Positions 8,307 to 18,580 are shown, counted from the first letter of the stretch. The stretch: 64,000 nucleotides of DNA from JBFHIZ01 sp963666475 (GCA_963666475.2 OY762821.2:310001-374000), one strand, 5' to 3'. Made by a program: numbers and translations. Notes: generated by a model not told the origin, from the sequence alone.

Positions 8307-9902
8307 TTGAAACTTACATTTATTGGAGCAGATCATGAAGTAACTGGAAGCTGTCATTATCTTGAGGTGGATGGCAAACACATTCTAATCGACAGGGGGA
8401 TGCAACAGGGGCCGGATTATTTTGAAAATATTCCGTTACCAATTTTGCCAGCTGAAGTAGATTATGTTTTTTTAACGCATGCGCATATCGATCATTCGGG
8501 TTTGCTTCCAGAGTTATATCGAAATGGTTTTAAAGGGAAGATTTATGCAACCAAAGCAACGACTGATTTATGTAATATCATGCTTCGAGATTCTGCACAT
8601 ATACAGATATTTGAAGCAGAATGGCGTAGCAGAAAAGCAAAAAGAAGCGGGGAAAGTCCGGTTGAGCCGATTTATGACATGCATGATGCGGATGAAACTA
8701 TAAAATTATTAGTTCCTTGCGAATACAATAAAGAATACCAGATTTGTGATAGTGTAAAAATTCGTTTCACAGACATTGGGCATCTTCTAGGATCGTCAAG
8801 TATAGAAGTGTGGATGACGGAGAACGAACAAACGAAGAAGATCGTATTTTCGGGAGACATTGGAAATAAAGAACAACCAATCATTAAAGACCCGCAATTT
8901 ACAGAGTCTGCTGATTATGTTGTCATGGAGTCTACTTATGGGGATCGTTATCATGAAAAAAGTAAGTTGGATTATGTAGGTGAACTAACAAGAATTATTC
9001 AAAATACATTTGACCGTGGAGGAAATGTAATCATACCTTCTTTTGCAGTTGGAAGAACACAGGAAATCTTGTATTTTATCCGTGAAATTAAAAATAAACA
9101 TTTGGTAAAAGGGCATGACGGATTTTCGGTATATGTAGATAGTCCGTTGGCTGTCGATGCTACAGAAGTTTTTCAAAAGAATGTGACCTGTTGTTTTGAT
9201 AAAGAGGCAATGGAGTTGGTGAATAAAGGTATTAATCCCATACATTTTATGGGATTAAAGCTCAGTATTACTTCAGATGAATCAAGACAGATAAATTTTG
9301 ATCAGTCTCCAAGCGTTATTATTTCCGCTTCTGGAATGTGCAACGCTGGAAGAATTCGACATCATTTAAAACATAATTTATGGAGAACGGAGTCCACCAT
9401 TCTTTTCGTAGGTTATCAGGCACATGGCACATTGGGGAGAAGTATCTCGGAAGGTTCGAAATCCGTTCATTTATTTGGTGAAGAAATAGAAGTCAAAGCA
9501 AATATAGAACATTTGGAAGGATTAAGTGGTCATGCAGACAAAGCAGGATTACTAGAATGGATTCAAGGTTTTAAAGAAAAGCCAGCACACGTATTTGTAG
9601 TACATGGAGAAGATGAAGTTGCAGCATCTTTTGTTCAGTGCCTGGAAGAAGAGTATGGTTTCTCTGCAAATGCACCGTTCAGTGGCTCTATCTTCAACTT
9701 ACTGGAAGGTCAATATGAATATGAGGCAAGTCCAGAAGTCATAATAAAAGAACATAAGTCGTCATCTGTTATGTTTATGAAGCTCAAAGAGGCTGAAAAA
9801 AGACTTGAGCAAGTTGTTTCTAGAAATGAAGGTGGCGCAAATGCTGACCTTGAGAAATTTATTATGGAAATTGAAAAGCTTAGTATGAAATGGGATCGTT
9901 AA
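8307..9902 (+). CDS. Metallo-beta-lactamase/beta-CASP family RNA-processing hydrolase
   Basis: 531 aa, starting at TTG 8307 with AGAGGG 8 bases upstream. Zinc-ligand motif HAHIDHSG (about residues 57-64), a further ligand in SGDIGN, then beta-CASP motifs: ESTYGDR, PSFAVGRTQEIL, ISASGMCNAGRIRHHL and LSGHAD, followed by FVVHGE. The family includes CPSF73/YSH1-like and RNase J-like nucleases. Its length and motif order fit the bacterial CPSF-like group (exo/endoribonuclease), not classical RNase J. Substrate and role in this organism are unknown. It lies upstream of thyA-folA in the same direction. Confidence 0.9.
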   Translation: MKLTFIGADHEVTGSCHYLEVDGKHILIDRGMQQGPDYFENIPLPILPAEVDYVFLTHAHIDHSGLLPELYRNGFKGKIYATKATTDLCNIMLRDSAHIQIFEAEWRSRKAKRSGESPVEPIYDMHDADETIKLLVPCEYNKEYQICDSVKIRFTDIGHLLGSSSIEVWMTENEQTKKIVFSGDIGNKEQPIIKDPQFTESADYVVMESTYGDRYHEKSKLDYVGELTRIIQNTFDRGGNVIIPSFAVGRTQEILYFIREIKNKHLVKGHDGFSVYVDSPLAVDATEVFQKNVTCCFDKEAMELVNKGINPIHFMGLKLSITSDESRQINFDQSPSVIISASGMCNAGRIRHHLKHNLWRTESTILFVGYQAHGTLGRSISEGSKSVHLFGEEIEVKANIEHLEGLSGHADKAGLLEWIQGFKEKPAHVFVVHGEDEVAASFVQCLEEEYGFSANAPFSGSIFNLLEGQYEYEASPEVIIKEHKSSSVMFMKLKEAEKRLEQVVSRNEGGANADLEKFIMEIEKLSMKWDR

Positions 9903-9937
9903 GAAGAGTAAGCACATAGATAAGTGAGGATACATAA

Positions 9938-10786
9938 ATGAGTTATGCAGACCAGGTTTTTATTAACATGTGTAAGGATATTTTAGAAAATGGTACAAGT
10001 ACAGAAGGACAAAAAGTAAGACCACATTGGGAGGACGGAACGCCAGCAAACACAATAAAAAGATTTGGCGTTGTGAATCGATATGATTTATCTAAGGAGT
10101 TTCCAATTCTTACGCTTCGCAGAACCGCATTAAAAAGTGCAACAGATGAATTACTTTGGATTTGGCAGAAGAAATCAAATAATATCAATAATCTGCATAG
10201 CAATATTTGGGACAGTTGGGCAGATCCAGACGGGTCCATTGGAAAAGCATATGGTTATCAGTTGGGCGTGAAACATGCATACAAAGAAGGTGAAATGGAT
10301 CAGGTCGATCGCGTGATTTTTGATTTAAAAAATAATCCATTTAGTAGAAGAATTATGACAAACATTTACGTGCATCAAGATTTAAGTGAAATGAATTTGT
10401 ATCCCTGCGCATATAGTATGACTTTCAATGTGACACAGAAACCTGGGGATTCAAGATTGACGTTGAATGGAATTTTAAATCAGCGTTCACAGGATGTGCT
10501 AGCTGCAAACAATTGGAACGTTGTACAATACGCAGTTTTACTGCATATGTTTGCACGAACCTGTGATATGAATGTAGGTGAATTTATTCATGTTATCGCA
10601 GATGCACATATTTATGATCGTCACATTCCAATTATTGAAGAATTGATTAAAAGAGAACCATTCAATGCACCTAAATTTATTTTAAATCCTGAAAAGAAAG
10701 ATTTTTATGATTTCACAAGACATGATGTGATTTTGGAAGGATATGAGTTTGGAGAACAGATATTGAACATTCCAATTGCAATATAA
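9938..10786 (+). CDS. thyA: Thymidylate synthase
   Basis: 282 aa, full length. It converts dUMP to dTMP with methylene-tetrahydrofolate. Visible family signatures are the nucleophile cysteine in LYPCAYSMTFNV, the following LNGILNQRSQDVLAANNWNVVQY folate/nucleotide region, and the FIHVIADAHIYDRHI segment. The cysteine context (YPC rather than the common PPC) is slightly unusual. It is followed 46 bases later by folA, which regenerates the folate cofactor it oxidises; the pair is a common operon. Confidence 0.97.
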   Translation: MSYADQVFINMCKDILENGTSTEGQKVRPHWEDGTPANTIKRFGVVNRYDLSKEFPILTLRRTALKSATDELLWIWQKKSNNINNLHSNIWDSWADPDGSIGKAYGYQLGVKHAYKEGEMDQVDRVIFDLKNNPFSRRIMTNIYVHQDLSEMNLYPCAYSMTFNVTQKPGDSRLTLNGILNQRSQDVLAANNWNVVQYAVLLHMFARTCDMNVGEFIHVIADAHIYDRHIPIIEELIKREPFNAPKFILNPEKKDFYDFTRHDVILEGYEFGEQILNIPIAI

Positions 10787-10832
10787 TGCGTTTGGATTTT
10801 GGGATATATAACACAGAAAGGCAGGATAAGGA

Positions 10833-11321
10833 ATGAATTTAATCGTTGCAGTTGATGCAAATTGGGCAATCGGAAATAAGAATCGTTTATTAGTCAGTAT
10901 TCCAAATGATCAAAAGTTTTTTCGTGAAGAAACAATGGGACATGTTGTGGTTTTGGGTAGAAAAACATTGGAAACTTTTCCAGGAGGAAAACCTCTGAAA
11001 GGAAGAACGAATATTATTTTATCGACAAATCCAGAATTTGAAGTAAAGGATGCAATAGTCGTCCACTCGAAAGAGGAGCTTTTGGAAGTTCTGAAAGGAT
11101 ATGCGGATCAGGAGATTTACATTATTGGAGGAAGCAGTATTTATGAAATGATGCTTCCATATTGTGATACGGCTCATATAACAAAAATTGATTTTGCTTT
11201 CGAAGCAGATTCTTTTTTTCCGAATTTAGACGAAGATTCTTCGTGGAAAATCACAGCATCAAGTGATGAACATACCTATTTTGATCTGGAATATCAGTTT
11301 TTAAAATATGAGAGAGTATGA
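10833..11321 (+). CDS. folA: Dihydrofolate reductase
   Basis: 162 aa, the usual length. It reduces dihydrofolate to tetrahydrofolate with NADPH. N-terminal LIVAVDANWAIGNKNRLLVSIPND is followed by VVLGRKTLETFPG (NADPH loop) and IYIIGGSSIYEMMLPYCD. The residue that is usually Leu-Pro-Trp before the active-site acid reads SIPND here, so the catalytic acidic residue is present. AAAGGCAGGA precedes the ATG. The stop codon abuts the stop of the convergent GGDEF gene. Confidence 0.96.
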   Translation: MNLIVAVDANWAIGNKNRLLVSIPNDQKFFREETMGHVVVLGRKTLETFPGGKPLKGRTNIILSTNPEFEVKDAIVVHSKEELLEVLKGYADQEIYIIGGSSIYEMMLPYCDTAHITKIDFAFEADSFFPNLDEDSSWKITASSDEHTYFDLEYQFLKYERV

Positions 11322-12400
11322 TTATACAGTTTGGTTGCGTCCAGAGGACTTTCCGATGTATAGTTTTTTGTCTGCTCTTGAAATCGTGTTTTCAATACCA
11401 AGATGTTCTTGATATACTTCGACCCCAAAGGTCATACTAACTTTGATACGTTGATCACGAAACTTAAATTCGTGACGCTGGATTGTCTGACGCAACATTT
11501 CTAAATGTTTTTTTGCGTCGGGCAACTCGGCATTTGTAAAGCAAAATAAGAACTCTTCTCCGCCCCATCTTGAAACAATTCCTCGCTTAATCATGAATTC
11601 ATCTAAGATTTCTCCCAGTGCAATTAAGATTGCATCTCCAGCATCATGGCCATAATGGTCGTTGATTTTTTTGAAATAATCAATATCTCCAATAGCAATA
11701 CAAAAAGGAGAAGGTTTTTTTGTGTATGAAATACTTAATTCACGAAGTTTGGTATGCATTGCACGACGATTGAAAAGCTGTGTTAACGTATCATGATTTG
11801 CCATTTTTTTGAGTTTTTCATTTGCTTGTAAAATTTGATCTTCTGAGTTACGAAATCGTTCTTTGCTAAGGAAGGCAGTTGCAGACATAGAAAATAACAT
11901 CGTTAAAAGATTGAGACCTAAAATAACTGTGTCACTAATTGGAATACTTGAAATATGTGTTTTGTCCAAAAAGTATAGAACAATTATAGCTATTGTGAGC
12001 AACGAAGCAAAAGGAATGTTTTTGTCAGATGTAATTTCTGTGTTGAAATATAAGATTGGAATTAAGGTGACTAATATCCAATAAAAGTTATAGTTGAAAC
12101 TTGCGAAGATTGAAAACGCAAGAATGATTAAAAAAACGCATGTAGAAAATATGGAAAAAGAAAGAATCGGACGCTTTGATATCGTAGCAGCATAGGATAC
12201 AAATAAGACGGAACATCCAAAAAGAGATAAAAATGTAAGGGAATACTCAGAAACTGCTGCAAGCATAATAGACATAACAAAAAAGTATATCAAGAAAATG
12301 AGAGATTGCAGTCGAATTAGTATTATGAATTCTCTCCCAGGTTTTTTTCTGGAAGACCGTGAGAAAGTAGATTTTTACCGATATTTAGTAGAGTATGCAT
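11322..12400 (-). CDS. Membrane diguanylate cyclase (GGDEF) with apparent -1 frameshift near its start
   Basis: The long frame (11322-12293, first possible start TTG 12293) holds about six membrane helices and a GGDEF domain: NRRAM, DIDYFKKINDHYGHDAGD and active-site RWGGEEF. No RxxD inhibitory site is visible five residues before GGEEF. TTG 12293 has no ribosome site. The frame stays open upstream to about 12350 with plausible sequence (RKKPGREFIILIRLQSL). A perfect start lies at ATG 12400 (AAGGAAGGTGACT just upstream; promoter at 12431-12459) but in the other frame, which stops at 12323. The two frames meet at an A7 run forming A AAA AAC (12341-12347); a -1 slip there gives one 359-residue protein. 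Programmed shift, mutation or sequencing error are all possible. Confidence 0.75.
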
Positions 12401-12430
12401 AGTCACCTTCCTTTAAAAAAATACAGTTCT

Positions 12431-12459
12431 ATTATAGCATTACAGGGATTTTTTATCAA
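12431..12459 (-). promoter_or_regulatory. Promoter of GGDEF gene
   Basis: On the minus strand: TTGATA (12459-12454), 17-base spacer, TATAAT (12436-12431). Transcription would begin about 24 bases before ATG 12400, which supports that codon as the true start. Confidence 0.8.
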
Positions 12460-12488
12460 TTTTCTTTTGTGGAAAGAACAGTCAATTC

Positions 12489-12517
12489 TTGACTTTTTGG
12501 AAGGCAAGGATAATAAT
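12489..12517 (+). promoter_or_regulatory. Promoter of ilvE
   Basis: TTGACT (12489-12494), 17-base spacer, AATAAT (12512-12517). Transcription from here would start between the two candidate starts, which favours ATG 12549 for IlvE. No T-box or other attenuator is seen before ilvE. Confidence 0.55.
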
Positions 12518-12548
12518 AGAAAGAAAACATGATTTAAGGAGTGGCGCA

Positions 12549-13616
12549 ATGTTAGATATTAAACTAGAGAGAACGAAAAATCCAAGAAAAATACCGGCGG
12601 AAGGCGATCCACTTCCTTTTGGTACGATTTTTACTGACCATATGTTTACGATGGATTATGAAGAAGGAAAGGGATGGATCAACCCTAAAATTTCTCCATA
12701 TGCTCCAATAATGTTGGACCCATCGGCAATGGTCTTTCATTATGGACAGGAAATGTTTGAGGGCTTAAAGGCATATAAGGCAGAAGATGGAAAAATATTA
12801 TTGTTTCGTCCAGATGAAAATGCGAAAAGAGCAAATAATACAAATGAGCGATTATGTATACCAACGATTCCTGAGGAAGATTATCTGCAGGCAATTCATG
12901 AGTTGGTTAAAGTAGATCGAGCATGGGTGCCAACTGCACCAGGGACTTCTCTATATATTCGCCCTTTTGTGATTGCTACGGATCCTTTTTTAGGCGTTCG
13001 CCCATCAAAAACATATAAATTTATCGTTATTCTATCACCAGTTGGTGCATATTATGCAGTTGGATTGAATCCGGTAAAAATTTGGATTGAAGAAGAGTAT
13101 ATTCGTGCCGTTCGAGGTGGTCTCGGAGAGGCAAAAGCAGGTGCAAACTATGTAGCAAGTCTAAAAGCACAAGTGAAAGCACATGATGCTGGGTACTCAC
13201 AGGTATTATGGCTTGATGGAGTAGAAAAGAAATATATTGAAGAAGTTGGAGCTATGAATATCTTCTTTAAGATTCAAGGAACTGTGGTGACACCAAAATT
13301 GAATGGCAGTATCCTACCAGGAATTACAAGAAAGAGCTGCATTGAGCTTTGTAAAGTGTGGGGATACCCTGTTGAAGAGAGATTGATATCCGCAGAAGAG
13401 CTTTTTGATGCAGCGAAATCAGGCGCATTGGAAGAAGTTTGGGGTTCTGGTACAGCAGCTGTTATTTCTCCAGTAGGACATTTGAGAAAAGGAGACGAAG
13501 AAGTAGAAATCGGTGGGGGCAAAATCGGTGAGGTGAGTCAACGATTATATGATACGATCACTGGTATACAGTTGGGTAAAATTGAAGGTCCAAAAGGTTG
13601 GTCCGTTGAAGTATAA
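12549..13616 (+). CDS. ilvE: Branched-chain amino acid aminotransferase
   Basis: 355 aa from ATG 12549 (AAGGAG 7 bases upstream). It is a class IV PLP aminotransferase interconverting Leu, Ile and Val with their 2-oxo acids. Visible motifs: GQEMFEGLKAYK, RPFVIATDPFLGV, RGGLGEAKAGANYVASL with the PLP-binding lysine region, LDGVEKKYIEEVGAMNIFF, and LPGITRKSCIEL. The length and eukaryote-like pattern match the BCAT group II enzymes typical of Clostridia. It stands alone between divergent GGDEF and a terminator. Confidence 0.96.
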   Translation: MLDIKLERTKNPRKIPAEGDPLPFGTIFTDHMFTMDYEEGKGWINPKISPYAPIMLDPSAMVFHYGQEMFEGLKAYKAEDGKILLFRPDENAKRANNTNERLCIPTIPEEDYLQAIHELVKVDRAWVPTAPGTSLYIRPFVIATDPFLGVRPSKTYKFIVILSPVGAYYAVGLNPVKIWIEEEYIRAVRGGLGEAKAGANYVASLKAQVKAHDAGYSQVLWLDGVEKKYIEEVGAMNIFFKIQGTVVTPKLNGSILPGITRKSCIELCKVWGYPVEERLISAEELFDAAKSGALEEVWGSGTAAVISPVGHLRKGDEEVEIGGGKIGEVSQRLYDTITGIQLGKIEGPKGWSVEV

Positions 13617-13647
13617 AGAGTTCGATAATTATCTAATAGATCAAATG

Positions 13648-13683
13648 AAAAGGTCCTGAAACACTGTTTCGGGACCTTTTTTT
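13648..13683 (+). terminator. Intrinsic terminator after ilvE
   Basis: 14-bp stem with one T-G pair (13648-13661 with 13667-13680), 5-base loop, ending in seven or more T. Confidence 0.9.
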
Positions 13684-13730
13684 AATAATGATTTAATGAA
13701 TGTATCGATACGGTTTTAAGAGAACTGGTA

Positions 13731-14840
13731 TTAATTTTGTTCAAAGATGTTTTTTAAACAGGCGATCAGTTTATCATTACTTTCCGTATCGAGAAAGCAC
13801 ATTCTGAAATAAGTAGCATCAAGGAAGGCAAAACTACTGCAATCACGAACAAGCAGACCTTCTTTGATGGCTTCTTCGAAGACCATTTTTGAAGTAATTT
13901 CTTTTCTAAGAATTTTTATTAGGCAAAAATTTGAGACGGTTGGGTAAACTTGAAGACCTGAAATTTTCCGAAGTTCGTTGATTACACGTTCTCGTTCTTT
14001 ATGCATGAATGCTTTGGTCATATTCATATACTCATGGTCTGAGAACAGTACTTTTCCAGATGCTTCTGCAATGGAACTGACTGACCATGGTCGCATTTCT
14101 TCTTTGAAGGAGGCAAGCAAATCTTCGTTGCTTGTTACTGCGTAACCAAGTCGTAGCCCAGGGCAAGCAAAGAATTTTGATGTCCCACGAATTACAATTG
14201 CATTTTGATAACGGGATACAAGTGGAATGGCAGAGAAACTATCTTGATGTTCCATAAATTCAATATATGTCTCATCGATTAACACGGAAATATCCCGCAA
14301 AGCGCAGTATTCCAGTAATTTCGTAAGTGCAATCTGATCGATTGCAGTTCCACTTGGATTGTTTGGGTTGCAGAGGATTAAAATGTCTGCATCATTTGGA
14401 ATCATTGAAAAAACAATAAATTCATCGTATGAAAAATTATTGTTTACATTTAACGGGAGATACAACGGGGTTCCACCTGCAAGCTCTACTTCTCGTTCAT
14501 ATTCTGAGTAAGTGGGTGCAATGATAACTGCTTTTTTCGGAGCTTTTATTTGTATGAAGGTAGAAATTAATTCGGTAGAGCCGTTTCCTACAACGATATG
14601 ATCGGAGCTTGCACCAGTATAGGTGGAAATTACATCTTTTAGTTCTTTGTAATCGCGGTCAGGATAAGTTCCGAGTACGTCCAGATGTTCTGCTAGAAAT
14701 TGTTTGAGATTTGCTGGAACACCGAGTGGATTTACGTTCGAACTAAAGCTAATGATATCCTCTTTTTTTATATGATATTTCGCTTCTATTTTTTCGAGAT
14801 CACTTCCATGAAATACTTCTTTTTTCTTTTTCATTGACAA
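13731..14840 (-). CDS. PLP-dependent class II aminotransferase, HisC/CobD-like
   Basis: About 369 aa. I place the start at TTG 14840, six bases after AGAAAGG; ATG 14834 is two codons downstream. Fold-type I aminotransferase: the N-terminal HGSDLEKIEAKYHIKKEDIISFSSNVNPLG resembles threonine-phosphate decarboxylase CobD, and the body has VVGNGSTELI, NPNNPSGT, LIDETYIEF and the PLP lysine in RGTSKFFACPGLRLGY. CobD and histidinol-phosphate aminotransferase cannot be separated reliably by eye; no cobalamin or histidine genes are adjacent. It is transcribed away from the large operon at 15 kb. Confidence 0.85.
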   Translation of the reverse strand: MSMKKKKEVFHGSDLEKIEAKYHIKKEDIISFSSNVNPLGVPANLKQFLAEHLDVLGTYPDRDYKELKDVISTYTGASSDHIVVGNGSTELISTFIQIKAPKKAVIIAPTYSEYEREVELAGGTPLYLPLNVNNNFSYDEFIVFSMIPNDADILILCNPNNPSGTAIDQIALTKLLEYCALRDISVLIDETYIEFMEHQDSFSAIPLVSRYQNAIVIRGTSKFFACPGLRLGYAVTSNEDLLASFKEEMRPWSVSSIAEASGKVLFSDHEYMNMTKAFMHKERERVINELRKISGLQVYPTVSNFCLIKILRKEITSKMVFEEAIKEGLLVRDCSSFAFLDATYFRMCFLDTESNDKLIACLKNIFEQN

Positions 14841-14902
14841 ATAGGACCTTTCTGCTACCAATCCTTGCATGAGCAAAAACGAAGTTAATTTTTATCTATT
14901 TA

Positions 14903-14932
14903 TTGCTTTGCTTATATGTATGATGGTATAAT
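14903..14932 (+). promoter_or_regulatory. Promoter of the four-gene operon at 15-22 kb
   Basis: TTGCTT (14903-14908), 18-base spacer, TATAAT (14927-14932) with TGG just upstream (extended -10). Confidence 0.65.
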
Positions 14933-15010
14933 ATTTAAATATATTTGCTTTTTTATTATAACGAAATTTAATGAAAATGCAAAGAAATTTAGTAAAGTGT
15001 GGTGAGTAGG

Positions 15011-18000
15011 GTGGAAAGAGTCATAGAAAAGTACGAAAGAGGAATATTTAGATACGATACGCCACTTTTGGATTTTTCATGCAATAAAATCGAAATTGCA
15101 ACAAATAAAGAGGAAATTGTAGCAGGTTCTTTTCAAATAATTATGCCCACAAGCGAAAAACTTGAGGGATATATTCACACGTCTTCACTTCGTATGACAT
15201 GTACAATTGGTATGCATAACGAAGATCATAACACCTATCAGGTCAATTATTCATTTGATTCGAAAAACTTAGAGGAAGGCACGATATTCAAAGGGAAAAT
15301 CAGTTTCATTACCATACTTGGTGAATACTATATTCCTTTTTCTGTCAAAATTCATCCGTTTCAATTAGAATCGTCTATTGGAAATATCAAAAATCTATTC
15401 CATTTTACAAACTTAGCAAAAACAAATTGGGCTGAAGCACTTCAAATGTATTATTCACCGGTTTTTCCGCATATATTCAGGGGAAATGAAGAAGAATTTC
15501 AGGGACTTTATCGAGGGCTTGCTCATGAAACGGGGAATGAAAAGAATTTAGATGAATTTCTTGTATTAATTAAGAAAAAACAGCAAGTCGATTATATTAT
15601 AGAAGAAAAGGAATTTATCATTGACGATTATGAGACACAAACTTCGAACCGCATTCACATTAAGAAAAATGGATGGGGATATATACATTTAGATGTAATC
15701 GTAGATGGTGATTTTATTTCTGTGCAAAAAAACGTGATAACAGGAGACGATTTTTTGGGAAACACCTGTACACTTCAATTTGTAATTGATGAATATCGTC
15801 TGCATCATGGTACAAATTTCGGACAAATCACACTCGTACATGGTTTGAGTAAAACACAGATTCCAATAACGGTTCAACCAAAGATTGGTTCGGAACCAAA
15901 AAAGAAACGCTTGCTTCAGATGAAAAGAGAAGCAGAAGTAATTATGACTTCTTTTTATATTGATTTTCGCATCAAAAAGATTTCGGCAAAAGAGTGGACA
16001 GAACGCTCTTTAGAAATGATCGAGAGAATTACGATCGAAGATGAAAACAACTATGAAGCAAGACTATATCAGGCACAGATGTTGATTTCCGCAGATCGTA
16101 AAAATGAAGCAAAATGGATTTTAGACCGTGTAGAGGCACTTCTTCCTGAGGAAGGTGCATCGGATTATCATGCCTACTATCTGTATCTGACAACATTGAT
16201 TGACCGTGAAAAGAAGTATGTAAATTACGTGACACAGGTCGTATCAATGTATTGTAAAGAAGATCCGGACAACTGGAGGTTGAATTGGATTCTTCTATAT
16301 TTAAGAGAAGAATATACAAGTAATCCACATCGAAGATTTGAAAAACTGAAAGAAATGATCGATCGTGGAGCAAATAGTCCGATCCTATTTGTTGACGCAG
16401 TAAATCTGATGAATGCAAATCCGAAATTTTTAGAGAAGCTCGAAGGGGTAGAACTTCGCATTATTTCTTATGCACTTCGAAAATCGCTGTTATCAGAAAT
16501 GGTACATGACCAGATTATGTATCTTCTTATTAAAGTACGTATTCCATCCAAAAATCTTCTAATGATGTTGTTCGACTTATATGCGTCGTGGGAAGATGAA
16601 GAGTTGTTGGAAGAAATATGTAAAATTTTAATACAACTGGGATATGTTGATGAAAAATATTATCCATGGTATGAAATGTCGGTGGCAAGAGAGTTTCAAA
16701 TTACAAAGCTCTTTGAATGCTATCTTTTATCACGTCCCAAGGAATGTCAAAATGATATTCCTAAGAGAGTACTTTTGTATTTTGCCTACGAATGTACATT
16801 GCCATATTCAGTAGTTGCAAGATTATATCGATACATTCATGTGCATCAGAATCGCAATCAGGAGATGTATCAGTCCTATAAAAAGTCTATTCAGACATTT
16901 ATGTTAAAGCAACTTGAACAAAGACACATGAATGAGGATCTGGCGTATTTATACGAGCATCTGTTGGTAGGCGAAATGATGAATCAGGAACGTGCTGAGA
17001 TTTTATCAGAAATTGGATTCCAATGTAAGGTGCGAATCGAGATTCCAGAGATTACACAGGTCATTTTGATTTATGATAAGCTAAAAGGTGAAAATCGATA
17101 TTTCGTACAGGACCAGGAAGTAGTGTTTTCAATTTTCGGAGACTCCTTTCAACTTTTCTTTCAAGATCAAGAAGGGAACCGCTATTTACTCAATCAGGAA
17201 TATACACTCACAAGATGGATTCCTATGGCCAAAATTGAAAAATTATTGAAGCCATTTCATATTACACAAATCGGATATTCTCTGTACCTTTGCGAAAACA
17301 AAGGAGATTATATTTTAATGAGTGGAGACACGGAAGAACATTATGCAAATCTATTAAATTCTACACAGGTAGCGGGTAGATACAAGAGAAACATTCGTGC
17401 AAAGATATTACCATATTATTATGAAAAAGATATGATGGATGAAATGGATGCATGTCTTTTTTCGGTTCCATTTAAAGAAACAACACTTGCAGAGAGAAAA
17501 GAACTTATTCGCTTCATGGTATTGAGAGGCATGTACAATCAAGCCTATGACTGGGTCATTCAAAATGGGCCGGAAGGAATGGATGAAAAGACCATCTATC
17601 GTATGATTAGTCGAATGATTAGACGTGGTGAATGCACCAGTTATGATGAGAAAATGGTGGAAATCACTTATTACGCATTTGCATCTGGAGAATGGGATGA
17701 GTTTACAGTAGCCTATTTAGCAAAGCACTATGAAGGTATGCTTAAAGAACTCAGAGATATCTGGAAAGCAGCGACAGAAGAACATTTGGATGTACATACA
17801 TTGGAAGAACGTATCTTAACTCAAATTTTATTTAGTGGTGTATATATTCTGGAGAAAGAAAAAATATTTTCTTCGTATGTGAAAGAGTCGCCAAATGAAA
17901 AGCTGATACATGCTTATCTTTCATTGCAAGCCTACGAATATTTCGTAAAACAGAAGGTATTGGATGGAAAGATCTTTTTGTATTTTCTAAAACCAATTTT

Positions 18001-18580
18001 ACTTGGCAAAGAAGTAAATGAAGTGTGTTTACTTGCGCTTGTTAAATATTTGATAGAAAATAAAGAAACATTGGATGAGGATGAAAAAATGCTCGTATGG
18101 AGAGTATACTGTGATTATAGCAATCGTGGTATTTTCCTGCCAATGTTTGCAGAACTAGCGGAACTTGAACCGAAAATGTTTGGACTTCGAGATAAAACCT
18201 TTATTGAATATCGATGTGATCCGAAAAAAGAAGTTACAATTCACTATATACTTCACAGAAATGGCGAAGAAGCAAATCAATATCGAAAAGAGTCTATGAA
18301 GAATATTTGCTATGGGATTTTTGTGAAAGATTTCATTTTATTTTTTGGAGAGACTTTGCAGTATTATATAACGGAATCCTATGATGGAGAAGAAAAACTC
18401 ACTGAGAGTGGTGAAATTTCAAAATCTGATATCACCGATGCAAACACAGGTATGCGTTACTTTGCATTAAATGATATAGCGATAGCAGGAACGTTGCAGG
18501 ATTTGGAAACAGTCAATCGACTAGGTGAAGAATATTCACAAAAAGCATACATAACGAGAAAATTGTTTCGCATGATCTAG
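15011..18580 (+). CDS. Giant DUF5717-like protein of unknown function
   Basis: 1189 aa from GTG 15011 (GGTGAG just upstream); GTG codons at 14999 and 15002 are alternatives. It resembles what I recall as DUF5717, a Lachnospiraceae family. The first 300 residues look like two or more Ig/beta-sandwich domains, rich in beta-strand alternation and with no signal peptide. Residues about 300-650 and 850-1050 are helical repeats of TPR type (for example NYEARLYQAQMLISADRKNEA), and the C-terminus returns to beta structure. No catalytic motif is recognisable. It is first in an operon with an Hsp70-like protein 34 bases downstream. Cytoplasmic scaffold or adaptor is inference. Confidence 0.75.
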   Translation: MERVIEKYERGIFRYDTPLLDFSCNKIEIATNKEEIVAGSFQIIMPTSEKLEGYIHTSSLRMTCTIGMHNEDHNTYQVNYSFDSKNLEEGTIFKGKISFITILGEYYIPFSVKIHPFQLESSIGNIKNLFHFTNLAKTNWAEALQMYYSPVFPHIFRGNEEEFQGLYRGLAHETGNEKNLDEFLVLIKKKQQVDYIIEEKEFIIDDYETQTSNRIHIKKNGWGYIHLDVIVDGDFISVQKNVITGDDFLGNTCTLQFVIDEYRLHHGTNFGQITLVHGLSKTQIPITVQPKIGSEPKKKRLLQMKREAEVIMTSFYIDFRIKKISAKEWTERSLEMIERITIEDENNYEARLYQAQMLISADRKNEAKWILDRVEALLPEEGASDYHAYYLYLTTLIDREKKYVNYVTQVVSMYCKEDPDNWRLNWILLYLREEYTSNPHRRFEKLKEMIDRGANSPILFVDAVNLMNANPKFLEKLEGVELRIISYALRKSLLSEMVHDQIMYLLIKVRIPSKNLLMMLFDLYASWEDEELLEEICKILIQLGYVDEKYYPWYEMSVAREFQITKLFECYLLSRPKECQNDIPKRVLLYFAYECTLPYSVVARLYRYIHVHQNRNQEMYQSYKKSIQTFMLKQLEQRHMNEDLAYLYEHLLVGEMMNQERAEILSEIGFQCKVRIEIPEITQVILIYDKLKGENRYFVQDQEVVFSIFGDSFQLFFQDQEGNRYLLNQEYTLTRWIPMAKIEKLLKPFHITQIGYSLYLCENKGDYILMSGDTEEHYANLLNSTQVAGRYKRNIRAKILPYYYEKDMMDEMDACLFSVPFKETTLAERKELIRFMVLRGMYNQAYDWVIQNGPEGMDEKTIYRMISRMIRRGECTSYDEKMVEITYYAFASGEWDEFTVAYLAKHYEGMLKELRDIWKAATEEHLDVHTLEERILTQILFSGVYILEKEKIFSSYVKESPNEKLIHAYLSLQAYEYFVKQKVLDGKIFLYFLKPILLGKEVNEVCLLALVKYLIENKETLDEDEKMLVWRVYCDYSNRGIFLPMFAELAELEPKMFGLRDKTFIEYRCDPKKEVTIHYILHRNGEEANQYRKESMKNICYGIFVKDFILFFGETLQYYITESYDGEEKLTESGEISKSDITDANTGMRYFALNDIAIAGTLQDLETVNRLGEEYSQKAYITRKLFRMI

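Noticed and set aside
11322..12293. GGDEF gene annotated simply from TTG 12293
   Set aside because: No ribosome site there, and the promoter and strong start lie at 12400-12459; the frameshift model explains the region better.
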